Origin: Schoenobius gigantellus
Taxonomy: Eukaryota; Arthropoda; Insecta; Lepidoptera; Crambidae
Length of the DNA: 64,000 bases
Assembly: GCA_963935595.1 (NCBI GenBank)
Contig: OZ012545.1
Span: forward strand, 4,836,001 to 4,900,000
Reading direction: 5' to 3'
This document shows positions 11,868 through 22,682 of this stretch, one piece after another. Below the pieces are notes generated by a model, which had not been told where the DNA came from, searched no databases, and saw only the letters and a list, made by a program, of their open reading frames with translations. A program made the position numbers and the translations under genes. Every line of letters starts with the position of its first letter. Positions within the stretch are counted from its first letter, which is position 1.

Positions 11868-12005
11868 TTGGGTGTTGATCGAAAGTTCCAAAGCTAATTC
11901 CCACGGGGGCAGAAATTTTTCTGCTCAGTTTAGTTGGTGGCAGGGCTTTTGAGCCCGTCTGGCTAGCTATCACCGTCTCACCTTAGTTTGTCGCTATAAT
12001 AACAA
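11868..12005 (+). repeat. tRNA-derived SINE, decayed copy
   Basis: Aligns with the better copy at 36900-37048 (minus): GGGTGTTGATCG, then GGGGGCAGAAAT, then TTCTGCTC, then AGGGCTT..GAGCCCG..CTGGCTAGCT. The B-box region is degraded here. Confidence 0.6.
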
Positions 12006-12009
12006 TGTT

Positions 12010-12440
12010 ATTAGCATCGTTATGTTCCGACAACTAGAGGTAAGCTAGTCAGTTCCTCAGTTTATTCCAGCCAATGGCCGCCTACAACCAAAGTCAACCA
12101 CCAGCGCAAGAAGAATGACAACACCCCCCAAACGAATATGAGAATAATATTTATGATGAAAAAACATTGTTTTCTAGAAATACATAAGTAAGTCAATACT
12201 ACAAAATAATATTTCATAAGGTAATGTAGTTTTCAGGTCAGAATGTATAGTTGGTATTGCTGTGCCATACTGCCGCGCTTACGAATAACGCATTATGTAC
12301 GATTTTTACGGAATAGAGTTATATACATTTGAAATCAGGAACTTTCCCATTTGAATATTTTTATTAAAACCCGCTTTTTCAAAATGATCCGGAGTGCGAC
12401 TAGAGGTGTAGTAGTACTCCGTTTCTTTCTTCTCTCATAA
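12010..12440. other. No gene seen before LINE A
   Basis: Non-coding AT-rich flank. The 5' boundary of element A is not resolved but lies near 12420-12490. Confidence 0.35.
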
Positions 12441-12443
12441 TTT

Positions 12444-12633
12444 GTGTTGCGCTATATTGTATTTAGCTATAAGAAACGAGTCAATAAAGTTTTGTCAGAA
12501 AACCATTTAGAGAGTGCTTTTAATGTGTTTCATGACCTAATTATTTTATTTTATAATCTTTGCTTCCCAGTTATAAAAATCAAAAAAGTCGCCAAAAAGC
12601 AAAAAAATGAGTGGTTGACTAAAGGCATAAAAC
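12444..12633 (+). pseudogene. LINE A ORF2, piece 1 (endonuclease-RT linker)
   Basis: This frame carries FHDLI and WLTKGIKRS, which align with FHDLL and WLTKGLKKS in the linker between endonuclease and reverse transcriptase of element B. It is the 5'-truncated start of a plus-strand CR1-like LINE. The reading stops making sense at about 12633, where the (ATTCA)n tail of element B begins. It resumes at about 17664 with YRKSKTNKKS, so B was inserted into this open frame. No endonuclease domain is present upstream, so A arrived 5'-truncated or lost it. Confidence 0.7.
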
Positions 12634-12837
12634 GTTCAATTCAATTCAATTCAATTCATTTATTGCATAACCATAATGTATAACAGATGATAAAAGAAAA
12701 GCAAGCAGATCATCATGGACCCTGTCGGGCACGCAATAATTAGAAGAGAGGAAGCGCTTTCTTAATGAATATTATAATGATAAACCTATAGCTAATTTTA
12801 TATTTATTATCAATTAATTTTACAATGCATGTAAAAC

Positions 12838-13092
12838 GCGCACCTTCTTAATTTAAATCAAATAAATAAAATCAAAATCTAATTAAAATTAAAATCAATA
12901 TTACATTATAATTAAAATCTAAATTTAAAATAAATTAAAATCGATATTCAATTACAATTAAAATCAAAATGAAGTCAATATTATAATCAGAGTTAAAAAT
13001 TAAAATTTAAAATTGAAGTCACAATCAAAACTAAAATCAAAGTCAAAATTAAAATCAAATTGAATTAAAATTAAAAATTTCTTAAACTAAAA
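12838..13092. repeat. AT-rich degenerate repeat in the LINE B 3' UTR
   Basis: Irregular repetition of AAAATC, AAAATTAA and related words over about 250 bp. It lies just downstream of the ORF2 stop of element B (minus strand) and before its terminal simple repeat. It is probably a slippage-expanded UTR. Confidence 0.55.
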
Positions 13093-13100
13093 AAAAAAAT

Positions 13101-16023
13101 TTAAAATTTATCATCAAAGTATTCATTTAAATCATAATAGCATTTTGCAATTAAAAATTGTTTCAATTTATTGGCAAATATATATTCCATTATTTCTGTT
13201 GTAATTATGTCAGGTAGTTTATTATATATTTTAATAGAGAGATTATAGGTATTTGAATTATTAAGTTTTAGGCGGGTGCTTGGTAGTACTAACTTATTTT
13301 TATTTCTATTTCGCAATGAATACTTTGTCGGAATATCTCCTCGCATTTCATAAAAACATTTATATTTGCGGACAAATCTGCACATTTCTAAAATGAAAAG
13401 GCAGGGCAAAGTCAGTATTTTATATTTTTGGAAGAACGGTCTGCAGCTATCAGTTTGGTCAATATTTGCTATAATTCGAATAAGTTTTTTTTGAAGGGTG
13501 AATAAAGTCTGCATGTCAGTACTGTTTCCCCACAGAACAATGCCGTAGTTGAGCCAGGCATGTGCATACGCATGGTAGGTAACTATTGCTGTTTCCATGC
13601 TGGTTGTCTTTTTTATTTCACGGAGTGCATACGCAAAGCTTGACAATTTAGACTTTAGTTTTTGTATGTGCGCTTTCCAATTTATGTGAGTATCAATCAC
13701 AATACCAAGCAATGTAAACTCTTTCACGCATTCTAGTTTCGTACTATTATAATTAAAATTTATATTTAGGGCAGCTTTTTGGTGCGGGTGGAAAGTCATT
13801 ATTTTTGTTTTTTCAAAATTTATTTTAAGATTGTGGTCTCTCATCCAGTCTGAAGTTTTTGTGAGCAGCGAGTTAAGTTTTTCATGAATATTGCTGTCAT
13901 CCTGGCATGAGGTTATTAGCGATATATCGTCGGCAAATAAGACGCACGGTTCCTCCATGATTTTAGGAAGATCGTTGATATATATTAAAAACAATAAACA
14001 TCCTACGACACTTCCTTGTGGTATAGATGCATTAATAACCTTGCAATCAGACCTTACGCACGAGATTTTTTTTTGTAGTGGTATCAAAGTGCTCAATGTC
14101 CACGAATTGCTGCCTATCCTTTAAGTATGACGCGAACCAATTGTATGCTACACCACGGATGCCAATACCATACAATTTATTGAGCAGTATGTTATGCTGG
14201 ACTCTGTCATATGCTTTGGTCATGTCTAATAAGAGACCTACACCATATTGTCTATTATCTAATATTTTAAGAATTTCTCTAACATATTTATATACCGCCA
14301 AAGTAGTCGATCTATTCTTTCGAAAGCCGTTTTGACTATCATCAAATATTTGATATTTTTCACAAAATTTGTGTATTCTGTCACAAATGGCTTTTTCGAA
14401 AATTTTCGAGGCTGTGGGCAAAAGGGCAATTGGACGATAATTATTTGGATTGGTTTTGTCATTTTTCTTAAAGATCGGTTTCACTATTGTCTTTTTTAGT
14501 AAAGTTGGGAAAGTACCTTCGCTAAAAGATTGGTTTATTAACATCGTGAAAGGTACGGTCAGCTCGTTTGCACAGTCTTTTATTAAGTTAGGCGGTAATT
14601 CATCTATACCGTGGCTTTGTTTATTTTTTAGGTTTTTAATAATTTTACGTACTTCACGTTGGTCTACTGGGCTAAGATATATTGAGTTCTCGTTTAGGTT
14701 CAGTACAGGACGACTGGAAGCAGTGTCCGCGTTGCCAGCAACGTTTAGGCGGGGATCCAACTCACCGATCGACGCAAAGAAATCGTTGAAAGAGTTTGCT
14801 ACTTCCTTTGGATTCGAACTAAGACGATTATTAATTTTTAATTGTAAATTATTTTTTTCTCTAGTACTTATCTTATTTGTTCTTTCGTTTATAATATTCC
14901 ACATTGTTTTAATTTTGTTATTTGACGAGTTTATTTTATTTATGTAATGTAATTTTTTGGAGCATATTATCGCCTTTTTTAAGGTTTTTTCATATTGTTT
15001 ATAGTGGTTTTTTAAGACAGTATTTTTTGATTTCGTAGAATGTATTTTTAACAACCGTTTGTTTTTACAAGATTTTTTTAAGCCTTTTGTTAACCAGTAC
15101 TTTTTAATTTTGGTCTTTAATTTAATTTGTCGCTTTGGTATCGATTCGTTTAATATTTTTATTAATAAGTCGTGAAATGCATTATAATTTTCGTTTATAT
15201 TTTTATTAGGATTTATTATATCGTGCCAGTCTATTAAGCGTAATTGCGACTTAAATTTTGATATTGACATACTATTAAACAATCGTTTCTCTACATACCA
15301 ATCAATTTGTTTCGTTTTTTGAGGCATTTTTAAATGAATAATAGTCCCTGCGTGATCCGAAAAACCTAGTTCCCTAACTTCAGTACGCATATTTTTATTG
15401 TTAAAATTAGTAAAGATAAGATCTAAGCAAGTAAATGTAGTCTCTGTTATGTGGGTTGGTGTTTTTATGTGTTGAAATAATTTGTATTGTAACATTAAAT
15501 TTTGGAACTCAGAAGTTTTTTTATTTTGATCTAGTATATTTATGTTAAAATCGCCGCCTATGATTATATTTAATTTATAATATTTATTGTTGATATAGTT
15601 TAAAATTAATTGTATTTGACTATAAAACATTTCTTCCTCCCTTCTATTCCAATACATAACAATTATTAAAAGATTTTCATTGTGTAATTCAACCGCGGTA
15701 ACTTCTAGTATATATTCCAGGGACATACTCGTGATATCTCATTTTTCTGTATATTGTATATGTTCCTGTAACAGGATGCAAACACCTCCTCCTGTACGAT
15801 TTTTTCTACAAAATGCTGCCGCAATTTTATAGCCACTGAAACTTAAAAGTTTTAGCTTCTCATCTGTTAACCAAGTCTCCGAAATACATATAACCGGATA
15901 AGAAGGATCTTCATCCAAAAATGCTTCCACTATACTTTGCTTGTTATATATACTCTGCATATTTTGGAATAGAATTTTAAATAGTGGATCTGTGGTCACG
16001 AAAGGAATGATTGTATTCTTCAT
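13101..16023 (-). pseudogene. LINE B ORF2: endonuclease-reverse transcriptase, lightly broken
   Basis: Encodes the enzyme that nicks target DNA and copies the element RNA. The AP-type endonuclease begins at 16023 (FQNMQSIYNK, SETWL, then GGDFNI and SDHAGTI). The RT region follows, with NNYRPIALLP, QNGFRKNRS, LLDMTKAYDRV, PQGSVVG and the catalytic box FADD. It ends at 13101 after a YDLNEYF-type C-terminus. Lesions seen: an in-frame TGA at about 15739 inside the endonuclease, and a frameshift near 14050-14080 at a run of A (T on the plus strand) just before PQGSVVG. Its start overlaps the end of ORF1 by 47 bp in another frame, so reinitiation or frameshift coupling is possible. As read, this copy cannot make an intact protein. 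Confidence 0.85.
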
Positions 16024-17099
16024 TTTCTCGAGGATGCTCTATATTAGTTTGCTGCATATTCTTTACTGTGTTTGTGCAACTTATGTGGTTGTTGTCACCC
16101 ACAGTAATTATTTTTCCTTCTACATACAATTGATTATTTCTTATAACCGCGTATAATCCCTTCTTCCGAGCCGAGAACATTTCTTCGCGCATAGATTTTA
16201 TTTTCGATCGTGTACTTTGATCTAAAAATTCTGAAATTGATATTCCTGTTCTTTGGAAGAAATGACTGTTATTTAATAAATATTTGACCATTTTCTTGCT
16301 AATTAATTCTATAACAAGTGGCCGATTTCCATTTCTGTATCGGCCGATTCTATAGGTGTCTTCAATATAACCATTCAAATTTACGCGTAACAAATCCCAA
16401 AACAATTCGTGTAGTCGCTGATAAAAGTCGCTCTCAGGTTCTTTTAAATATTCGGTTAACCCATATAACACAATTTTATATTTATAATTTTCAGGATATT
16501 TATTATTAGCTGTGGATGTTATATTTCTTTTTAAGTCTTGTATTTCTTGCAATATTGTTTTGTTTTCTTTTTGTAATGATTGTATTTTTATATTTAGTTG
16601 TTCTATTTCCAATATTCTATTTTTATTTTGTTCGTTTAGGTATTGTATTATTTTCCTGAAGTCTTTGGAGTATGATTTCACTTATATTTTGCAATGTTGG
16701 TATCGTGTGCATATTATTATCAATTTGGTCTTGTGTGTTTTGTAAGTTAATGGTGTCGCCTAGTAGACTTGTGTCTTCAGAAGTCAATGTATCATTTGTT
16801 AAGATGCGTACATTTTTTCTAAGTGTCACGTTATTTGTATCGGTGTTTATATTTTGTTTACAGGTTTCTATATTCTGTTCTACAGATCTCACTGGCGTAT
16901 CCATGTTACCAGTTTTCGGTATTTTACATTTGCACGTCTGGCATTTCCACATTTTTTTAATTTCAGGTGTCATTGTGTTATAGAAGCGCTTACTGGAGAT
17001 ATTGGCGCATTCTAAGTCATATATACAAGTACACTGTACACAAGTGAGGTATTCTCTACCTGGGGGCTTTTTATGACATCCAGCACACACTGAAGACAT
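15977..17099 (-). pseudogene. LINE B ORF1: PHD-finger plus coiled-coil RNA-binding protein
   Basis: The N-terminal ~60 residues form a cysteine-rich finger (Cys at 5, 8, 20, 23, 31, 53 and 56, with a Trp just before the last CxxC), as in PHD-type ORF1 proteins of CR1-like LINEs. A polar Asn/Thr-rich linker follows. After a frame change around 16630-16680 come a Leu/Gln/Lys-rich coiled coil and a globular part containing KYKIVLYGL, VNLNGYIEDTYRIGR and RPLVIEL, likely an RRM-like nucleic-acid-binding core. The two frames overlap by about 59 bp, so I read one frame-shifted gene rather than two proteins. In the finger an Asp stands where PHD domains usually have the zinc-binding His. The role would be ribonucleoprotein assembly. 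Confidence 0.7.
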
Positions 17100-17663
17100 T
17101 ATGAATAAAATTGTTTGTAGGAAAGCGCCCTCTTTTGGAAACGATTAAAATATTTAAGAGTGCAAAAGCATGCGATGTAAAAGCATGCGTTTCTTAGCAG
17201 ATGGTGATCCCGTTATTATTCCGATAGCTGGCGCTAGGAGTGCAGATAATATTGTGTAAATATTCGATGATTTAATTCAAATTTTATAACTCACTATAAG
17301 GCTGTTAACTCTTTCCACTTATAAGTTGCATTTCTTTATCTATTTATAAGTGTAAAACTCACTATCTCTGTGGTAAATTTCTCACTTCAACAAATCCACT
17401 GTGGAGGTAACTTGCAATTTCCAAGGCACAAACACTGTTGAAGGTTTTTTCACTGCTACGAGTAGAATATCCAACCCAATGGAAATAACAACACTTGCAC
17501 ATATAGAATATTTCGGCACATACACTTTATGTATATTTTAAACTAAGATTTATCGACGTTTATATTTTAAAGAAATTAAATACACAGAGCTAACAGTGTT
17601 TACTATGCGCGCAGCGCCACTTCTCATATATCATCACGTTGTTGTATAAATAAGCGTCGCCTA

Positions 17664-18925
17664 TATTTATTGTACCGCAAATCTAAAACAAACAAAAAAA
17701 GTAACAAAAGGAAATATAATATATACTCAAAGATATTGCAAAAATGTATATTCCAGGCTCAGAGATCAATGAACACGCAGCACATTAAAAATTCTAAGAA
17801 TGTATGCAAAGCGTCTTGGGACATAATAAAAAATAATGTATGTAATAAACAGTCATTTAATGAAATTAGACAATTGAGATTAGATGAAACTATGATTATT
17901 ACTGATCCAAATGACATTGCTGAAAAATTCAATGAGCATTTCATTACCATGACCAATAATTGTAATAGTAATTTTAATTCAGTTCGTGACATTTCGACTA
18001 ATTGTAATAGTATTTATTTGACAACTGTAGATGAACATGACATAATCAAAATTATAAAGAAATTGAAAAAGACTAATTCGACTGGCTATGACGATTTAAA
18101 TGTCAAAATGTTAATAAAAATTGCAACTCATATAGCTGTCCCTCTAACTCATATTGTGAACCTATCACTACTTGAAGGTCACATTCCAAGCCGCCTTAAA
18201 AGGTCCTTAGTAAAACCACTATATAAAAAAGGATCCCATGATGACATTAATAACTATAGACCGATAACACTGATACCGATACTATCTAAAGTCCTGGAAA
18301 AAGTCATGGCCGATAAACTTAACACATTTATGATATCGCAAAGCCTATTGAAACAGGAACAATATGGGTTTAGAAAAGGAAGCTCTACAACTCTTGCGTG
18401 TTTCGAATTAATTAAGCAGGTAACAGATAGCTTTAATGAACAAAACAAAGTTTTGGCTATTTTCTTAGATATGAGTAAGGCATTTGATTTTGTTTGTCAT
18501 GAAATCTTATTAAGCAAACTCGAGAAATACGGTATTAGGGGAAATGCTTTGCTATGGATAAGGGATTATTTAACAAATCGCGAGCAGTGTGTTGAAATAA
18601 CGCGAATCGTAGACAGAACTAAGAAAGTATTTACTTCTCAATATAGTATTAATCAAAGTGGAGTACCACAAGGCAGCGTTCTTGGACCACTCTTATTTTT
18701 AATATATATAAATGATCTACCCGACTGCATTGATCAAAAATGTATTCTGTTTGCTGACGATACTACACTTCTGGTTAAAAGTAAGAATAATAATGACATT
18801 GAAAATATTGCCCAATCTAATTTTAATAATATAATTACGTGGTTAGGACATAATAATCTTCAGATTAATATTAGTAAGACGAAATATTTATATTTCCAAA
18901 CATTGAATAGTAATCCTGTTGATAT
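17664..18925 (+). pseudogene. LINE A ORF2, piece 2 (reverse transcriptase)
   Basis: An open frame runs from YRKSKTNKKS through the RT fingers and palm: SFNEIRQL, NYRPITLIPILSK, QYGFRKGSSTT, FLDMSKAFDFV, GVPQGSVLGPLLFL and the catalytic FADD. It is cut at 18925 by the Gypsy LTR. Removing the LTR element and one ATAT copy joins the frame exactly to piece 3 at 25826 (Asp-Ile-His across the junction). The frame is otherwise open, so A was little decayed when both insertions happened. Confidence 0.85.
18922..18925. repeat. Target-site duplication ATAT (left)
   Basis: The four bases before the first LTR are repeated directly after the second LTR (25826-25829), as expected for Ty3/Gypsy integration. 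Confidence 0.85.
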
Positions 18926-19144
18926 TGTTACGTTTGTGGGGTGGGTGTTTAATAGAAAATCACGAAACACCGACAATTATGAGATAAGATTTAATTAAGC
19001 ACTAATTAAGTCACTTCACTTAACACTGAAAACAACTATAAGCACTATTGACACACAACACTTCACTATAACACGCTTCCAAGTCGCAGATGATCGCTCC
19101 AAGTCACTTTGTATCGCTTGATCCGCTCGGTTCGCTCTCTTGAT

Positions 19145-19182
19145 AAGAACTGTCCGGCTGCATTCGCCTGCGTGCTTATATA
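19145..19182 (-). promoter_or_regulatory. LTR core promoter: TATATAAG box and initiator (3' LTR copy)
   Basis: Read on the minus strand, TATATAAG occupies 19182-19175. About 30 bp downstream lies ACAGTTC (about 19154-19148), close to the arthropod initiator TCAGT, giving a predicted start near 19150-19152. The nearest heat-shock-element array lies about 26 bp upstream of the TATA box. Confidence 0.65.
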
Positions 19183-19207
19183 GTAGGGCCGACGAACATT
19201 CGGGGCA

Positions 19208-19577
19208 TTCGAGAATGTTCCATTCTCGAATATTCCGTACCCAATCGATTATTTATCTTCTCTTCTCGAAAGTTCCGTGGTACCCTTCGCGCTTATGTAG
19301 TAGGACCGGTGAACTTTCGAGACATTCGAGAAGGTCCTATTCTAGAACATTCCATACCCGATCGATCGTTAGTCTTCTAGAAAGTTCCGTGTATGCCTTC
19401 GCGCTTCTACAGTAGAACCGGTGAACTTCCGAGACATTCGAGAATGTTCTATTCTAGAACATTCCATACCCGATCGATTGTTTGTCTGTCTAGAAAGTTC
19501 CATTGCATTCCCGATTATGTTTGTCTTTATGAGCATGTTCTATCTCTGCCTGTCAGCACGTTTAGAAGTTTCTAGAT
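19208..19577. promoter_or_regulatory. Heat-shock-element arrays in U3 (3' LTR copy)
   Basis: Seven clusters of GAA/TTC triplets at exact 5-bp spacing. 19208-19235 and 19437-19464 each hold six perfect units; 19325-19352 holds six with one imperfect. 19263-19275 and 19375-19387 are perfect TTCnnGAAnnTTC; 19488-19500 and 19565-19577 are near-perfect. The last, AGAAGTTTCTAGA, matches my memory of the core in fly Hsp70 promoters. This is the HSF trimer binding site definition. They lie upstream of the TATA box and repeat in three tandem modules. Confidence 0.8.
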
Positions 19578-19707
19578 GCATCTCGATCTATCTTTTATCT
19601 CTGGAAGGTGCCCACTATTGTTGTCTCTTTCTTATCATGCTATCTCACTCACTCCTATTGAAAATTTAGTCATATATCGAAGTGTGGTTCAAAGGCCCAT
19701 AAGGGGT

Positions 19708-19897
19708 CCTGAAAACGCCTGAAAACGGGTTTTCAGGTTATGATGTGGTTCGATAGAGGGTAGCCTGAAACGGACTGAAAACATGTTTCAGGCGCCTGAA
19801 AACAACGGCAACTTGGGTAAAATTTCGATATTCTAGTATGTGATAGAGCACCTCCTGAAACGCGCAGAACTGCGTTTTCAGGCCGCTGAAAACGCTT
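19708..19897. repeat. CTGAAAAC / GTTTTCAG motif cluster at the U3 edge (3' LTR)
   Basis: About ten copies of CCTGAAAAC-like words in both orientations within 190 bp, near the outer U3 end of the LTR. They are present identically but for two substitutions in the other LTR (25586-25775). They may be binding sites for a host or element factor. Confidence 0.6.
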
Positions 19898-19928
19898 CTA
19901 AGGCCAAGAAAACCACGCCGGAAGTTTC

Positions 19929-22682
19929 TTATACCATCGGCGCAACACTACCCCCCTCTAAAACATGCTCGTCCCGAGCATCGTTAGAACCGTGATACCT
20001 GGCCAATCGATCAACATGGACAATCTTGCCTGGACTGCGCTGATTCCGTTGTATGCGGTAAGTGACGTCGTTGATTCTGGTTACAACCTTATACGGGCCT
20101 TCCCAATCTGGAGACAATTTCGGGGATCTCCCTTTACGTCGCATCGGATTGTGCAACCACACCAACGAACCTGCATCAAATCTCGCATGATTAGAATTCC
20201 GGTCATATCGCGACTTCATTTTTTCACTAGCCTGAAGTCCATGTTCATGAATGTGATTGTAAACACCTTCCATTCGGTTTCTTAAGTCACTCACGTACTC
20301 CGTGATGCATTGTGGGGTATCCGGAGGTCGCCCTGTTAACAGGTCAGCAGGTAAACGAAGTTCCCTTCCGAAATTCGCACTTGCTGGCGTGGCAGCTGTG
20401 CTCTCATGAGTTGCCGATCTATATGACATCAGGAAAAGGGAAATATGTCTATCCCAGTCTTTTTGGTGGTTCTCCACAACTTTCGCCAGGTGTCTCTCCA
20501 ATGTCTGGTTGAATCTCTCAACCATTCCATCTGACTGTGGGTGGTATGGTGTAGTTCTCGTCTTATGAATCCCCATGATTCGGCATGTTTCTTGAAATAC
20601 CTGGGATTCGAAGTTTCTGCCTTGATCGCTGTGAATTTCGAGTGGCACCCCAAATCGAGTGAACACCTCCATTACCAACTTCTCTGCCACTGTCACAGCT
20701 TCCTGGTTAGGAATGGCAAACGCTTCAGGCCATTTGGTGAAATAATCCATCACTACCAAGATGTACTTGTTTCCAGACTCTGATGTTGGAAATGGGCCTG
20801 CAACATCTAAGGCAATCCTTTCCCAAGGTGCTCCAATGTTGTACAACTTAAGCGCTCCTCTGCTACGTGTATGAGGACCTTTGACCGACGAGCAGCTCGT
20901 GCATTTCTTACACCAGTCTTCCACATCTTCACGGCAGTGAATCCAATAGAATCTTTGCCGAATTTTCAGCAAGGTCCTTTTCATTCCAAGGTGCCCACCG
21001 GATATTCCATCGTGATAAAGTCTCAGCACTTTACTGACCTTCTTCTTTGGGACTATTATTTGCAAGTGCGCATCCTTGCCATTTGTCGACTCCCACTTTC
21101 TGCAGAGTACCCTGTTATGCATGACTAAGCTTTCCCACTGAGCCCAGTAACTCTTCGTAACTGTACTCATCGGAGCTACTTCATACCACCTTGGCTTGGG
21201 TACTCCCGCCTGGATCCAATCGAAAATGGGTTTGATGTCAAGGTCCTCCTGTTGCGCTTGCTGCATGACTTCATCACTCCACTCTCCGCTAACAGTGTCG
21301 GTTCTCAACATCCTTACGCAGTCTTTGGCCTCTTGTCTCTGACAATGTTTACAGTCATCCTGGCACGGTCTTCGGGAAAGGGCATCAGCGTTGCCATGTG
21401 ATTTCCCACTGCGATGTTCAATGATGAAATCATATTCCTGGAGTTGTTCAATCCATCGCGCCACTTGACCTTCAGGGTTTTTAAACTCCAATAACCACTT
21501 GAGAGCAGCGTGGTCAGTCCTGATACGGAACTTGCGACCCAACAAATACTTGCTGAAGTGTTGCAATGTTTTGACAACCGCCAGCAACTCTCTTCGAGTG
21601 ACACAGTAATTCCTCTCCGGTTTTGACAGCGATTTACTGAAGTAAGCTATCACAATTTCCTGGTCCCCTTTCCTTTGCGATAATACTCCCCCAATTCCAG
21701 TATTACTTGCATCTGTGTCGACAATAAAGTCATTTTCTGGATCCGGATATCCCAATATAGGAGTCTCACAAAGTCTTTGCTTGAGTTCGGTGAAAGACGC
21801 TGCACACTGATCATTCCAGACGAATGGTCGTTTCTCTTCCGTCAATTGATTCAAAGGCTTTGCTATATCCGAAAAGTTTTTCACAAACCGTCGATAGTAT
21901 GAGCAAAGTCCCAAAAAGGCACGAACTGCAGTCTTATCTTTCGGCGTTGGCCAGTCCTTAACAGCGCTTATTTTCTCTGGGTCTGTCTGAACACCATCTA
22001 CTGAAATGACATGTCCCAAATAGTTGACCTTGCGCTTAAAAAGCGAGCACTTCTTCGGACTTAGTTTGAGATTGGCAGCTTTTAGTTTGGATAAAACTTG
22101 CTCTAAATTCCTGAGGTGATCATCGAAGTTTTTCCCAACTATGATGATGTCATCCAGGTATACCAGGCAGGTGTCTCCCAACAGGCCTGCTAGAATCTGC
22201 TCCATCAGTCGCTCAAATGTCGCAGGAGCGTTGCACAACCCAAATGGCATTACGTTGAACTGCCAAAGTCCCTTTCCAGTAGAAAATGCAGTTTTCTCTT
22301 TATCCTGGTCCTTGATTTCCACTTGCCAGTAACCACTCTTCAAGTCCAGGGTTGAAAACCATTTCATACCGTTCAACGTATCCAAGGTGTCTTCAATTCG
22401 CGGCAGTGGATAACTGTCCTTCTTGGTAACGTCATTGAGTCGACGGTAATCGACGCAAAATCTCATGGATCCGTCCTTCTTCTTAACTAAAACCACCGGT
22501 GAACACCATGGACTCGTCGAAGGCTCAATTACATTACACCTTTTCATTTCAGTGATCATGTCTTCAACTTCCTTCTCCCTAGCTACTGGTACTCGTCGAG
22601 GTCGTTGACGAATTGGCGTAACATCACCAGTGTTAATTTCATGCCGCACTACCCCAGTTCTTCCGATGTCACCATCGTGCAT
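19929..22682 (-). pseudogene. pol: Gypsy pol, RT-RNase H-integrase frame
   Basis: A 917-codon open frame. RT: KKKDGSMRFCVDYRRLN, FSTLDLKSGYWQV, MPFGLCNAPATFERLM and catalytic YLDD (22149-22160). RNase H: VDTDASNTGIGGVLSQ, RRELLAVVKTL, RTDHAALKWL, ending HGNADALSRR. Integrase: an HHCC zinc site (H..H with CKKCTSC), the D-D-E core (LDVAGPFP, SDQGRNFES, then E within GMVERFNQTL) and a GPY/F-type end (WEGPYKVV). It makes cDNA and inserts it. The frame is intact within itself but lies one frame off protease at about 22690, probably through an indel in the GGTTTTTTAACG stretch. Its last codons encode EGGS through the polypurine tract and stop inside the LTR. Confidence 0.92.
19948..19960 (-). promoter_or_regulatory. 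Polypurine tract (plus-strand primer)
   Basis: TAGAGGGGGGTAG on the minus strand lies directly against the 3' LTR, as expected for the RNase H-resistant primer. It is also coding sequence for the end of pol. Confidence 0.8.

Larger units (their letters stand above)
12634..17662 (-). mobile_element. LINE B: nearly full-length CR1-like non-LTR retrotransposon
   Basis: About 5.0 kb on the minus strand: a 5' UTR (about 17100-17660), ORF1 with a PHD-type finger, an overlapping ORF2 with endonuclease and reverse transcriptase, an AT-rich 3' UTR, and a simple-repeat 3' tail seen on the plus strand as repeated ATTCA at 12635-12660. Simple-repeat rather than poly(A) tails are usual in the CR1/L2 group. 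It interrupts LINE A between 12633 and 17664; I see no clear target duplication. It carries few inactivating lesions (one frameshift in ORF1; one stop and one frameshift in ORF2), so it is fairly young. CR1-like is judged from domain order and motifs, not from a tree. Confidence 0.8.
18926..19947 (-). repeat. 3' LTR of the Gypsy element
   Basis: Identical in length to 24804-25825. On the element sense it begins TGTTGCGCCG, has a U3 with repeated GTTTTCAG words followed by heat-shock-element arrays, then a TATA box, a likely start site near 19150, and ends ..CGTAACA. The pol stop codon TAA lies within the first 19 bases of this LTR. Confidence 0.95.

Noticed and set aside
12635..13092. CRISPR-like or satellite array
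   Set aside because: The AAAATC words are irregular, have no fixed spacer length, and lie in a LINE 3' UTR.
19140..19669. Open frames repeated in both LTRs
   Set aside because: They translate the tandem heat-shock-element modules; the repetitive peptides mirror the DNA repeats and have no domain.
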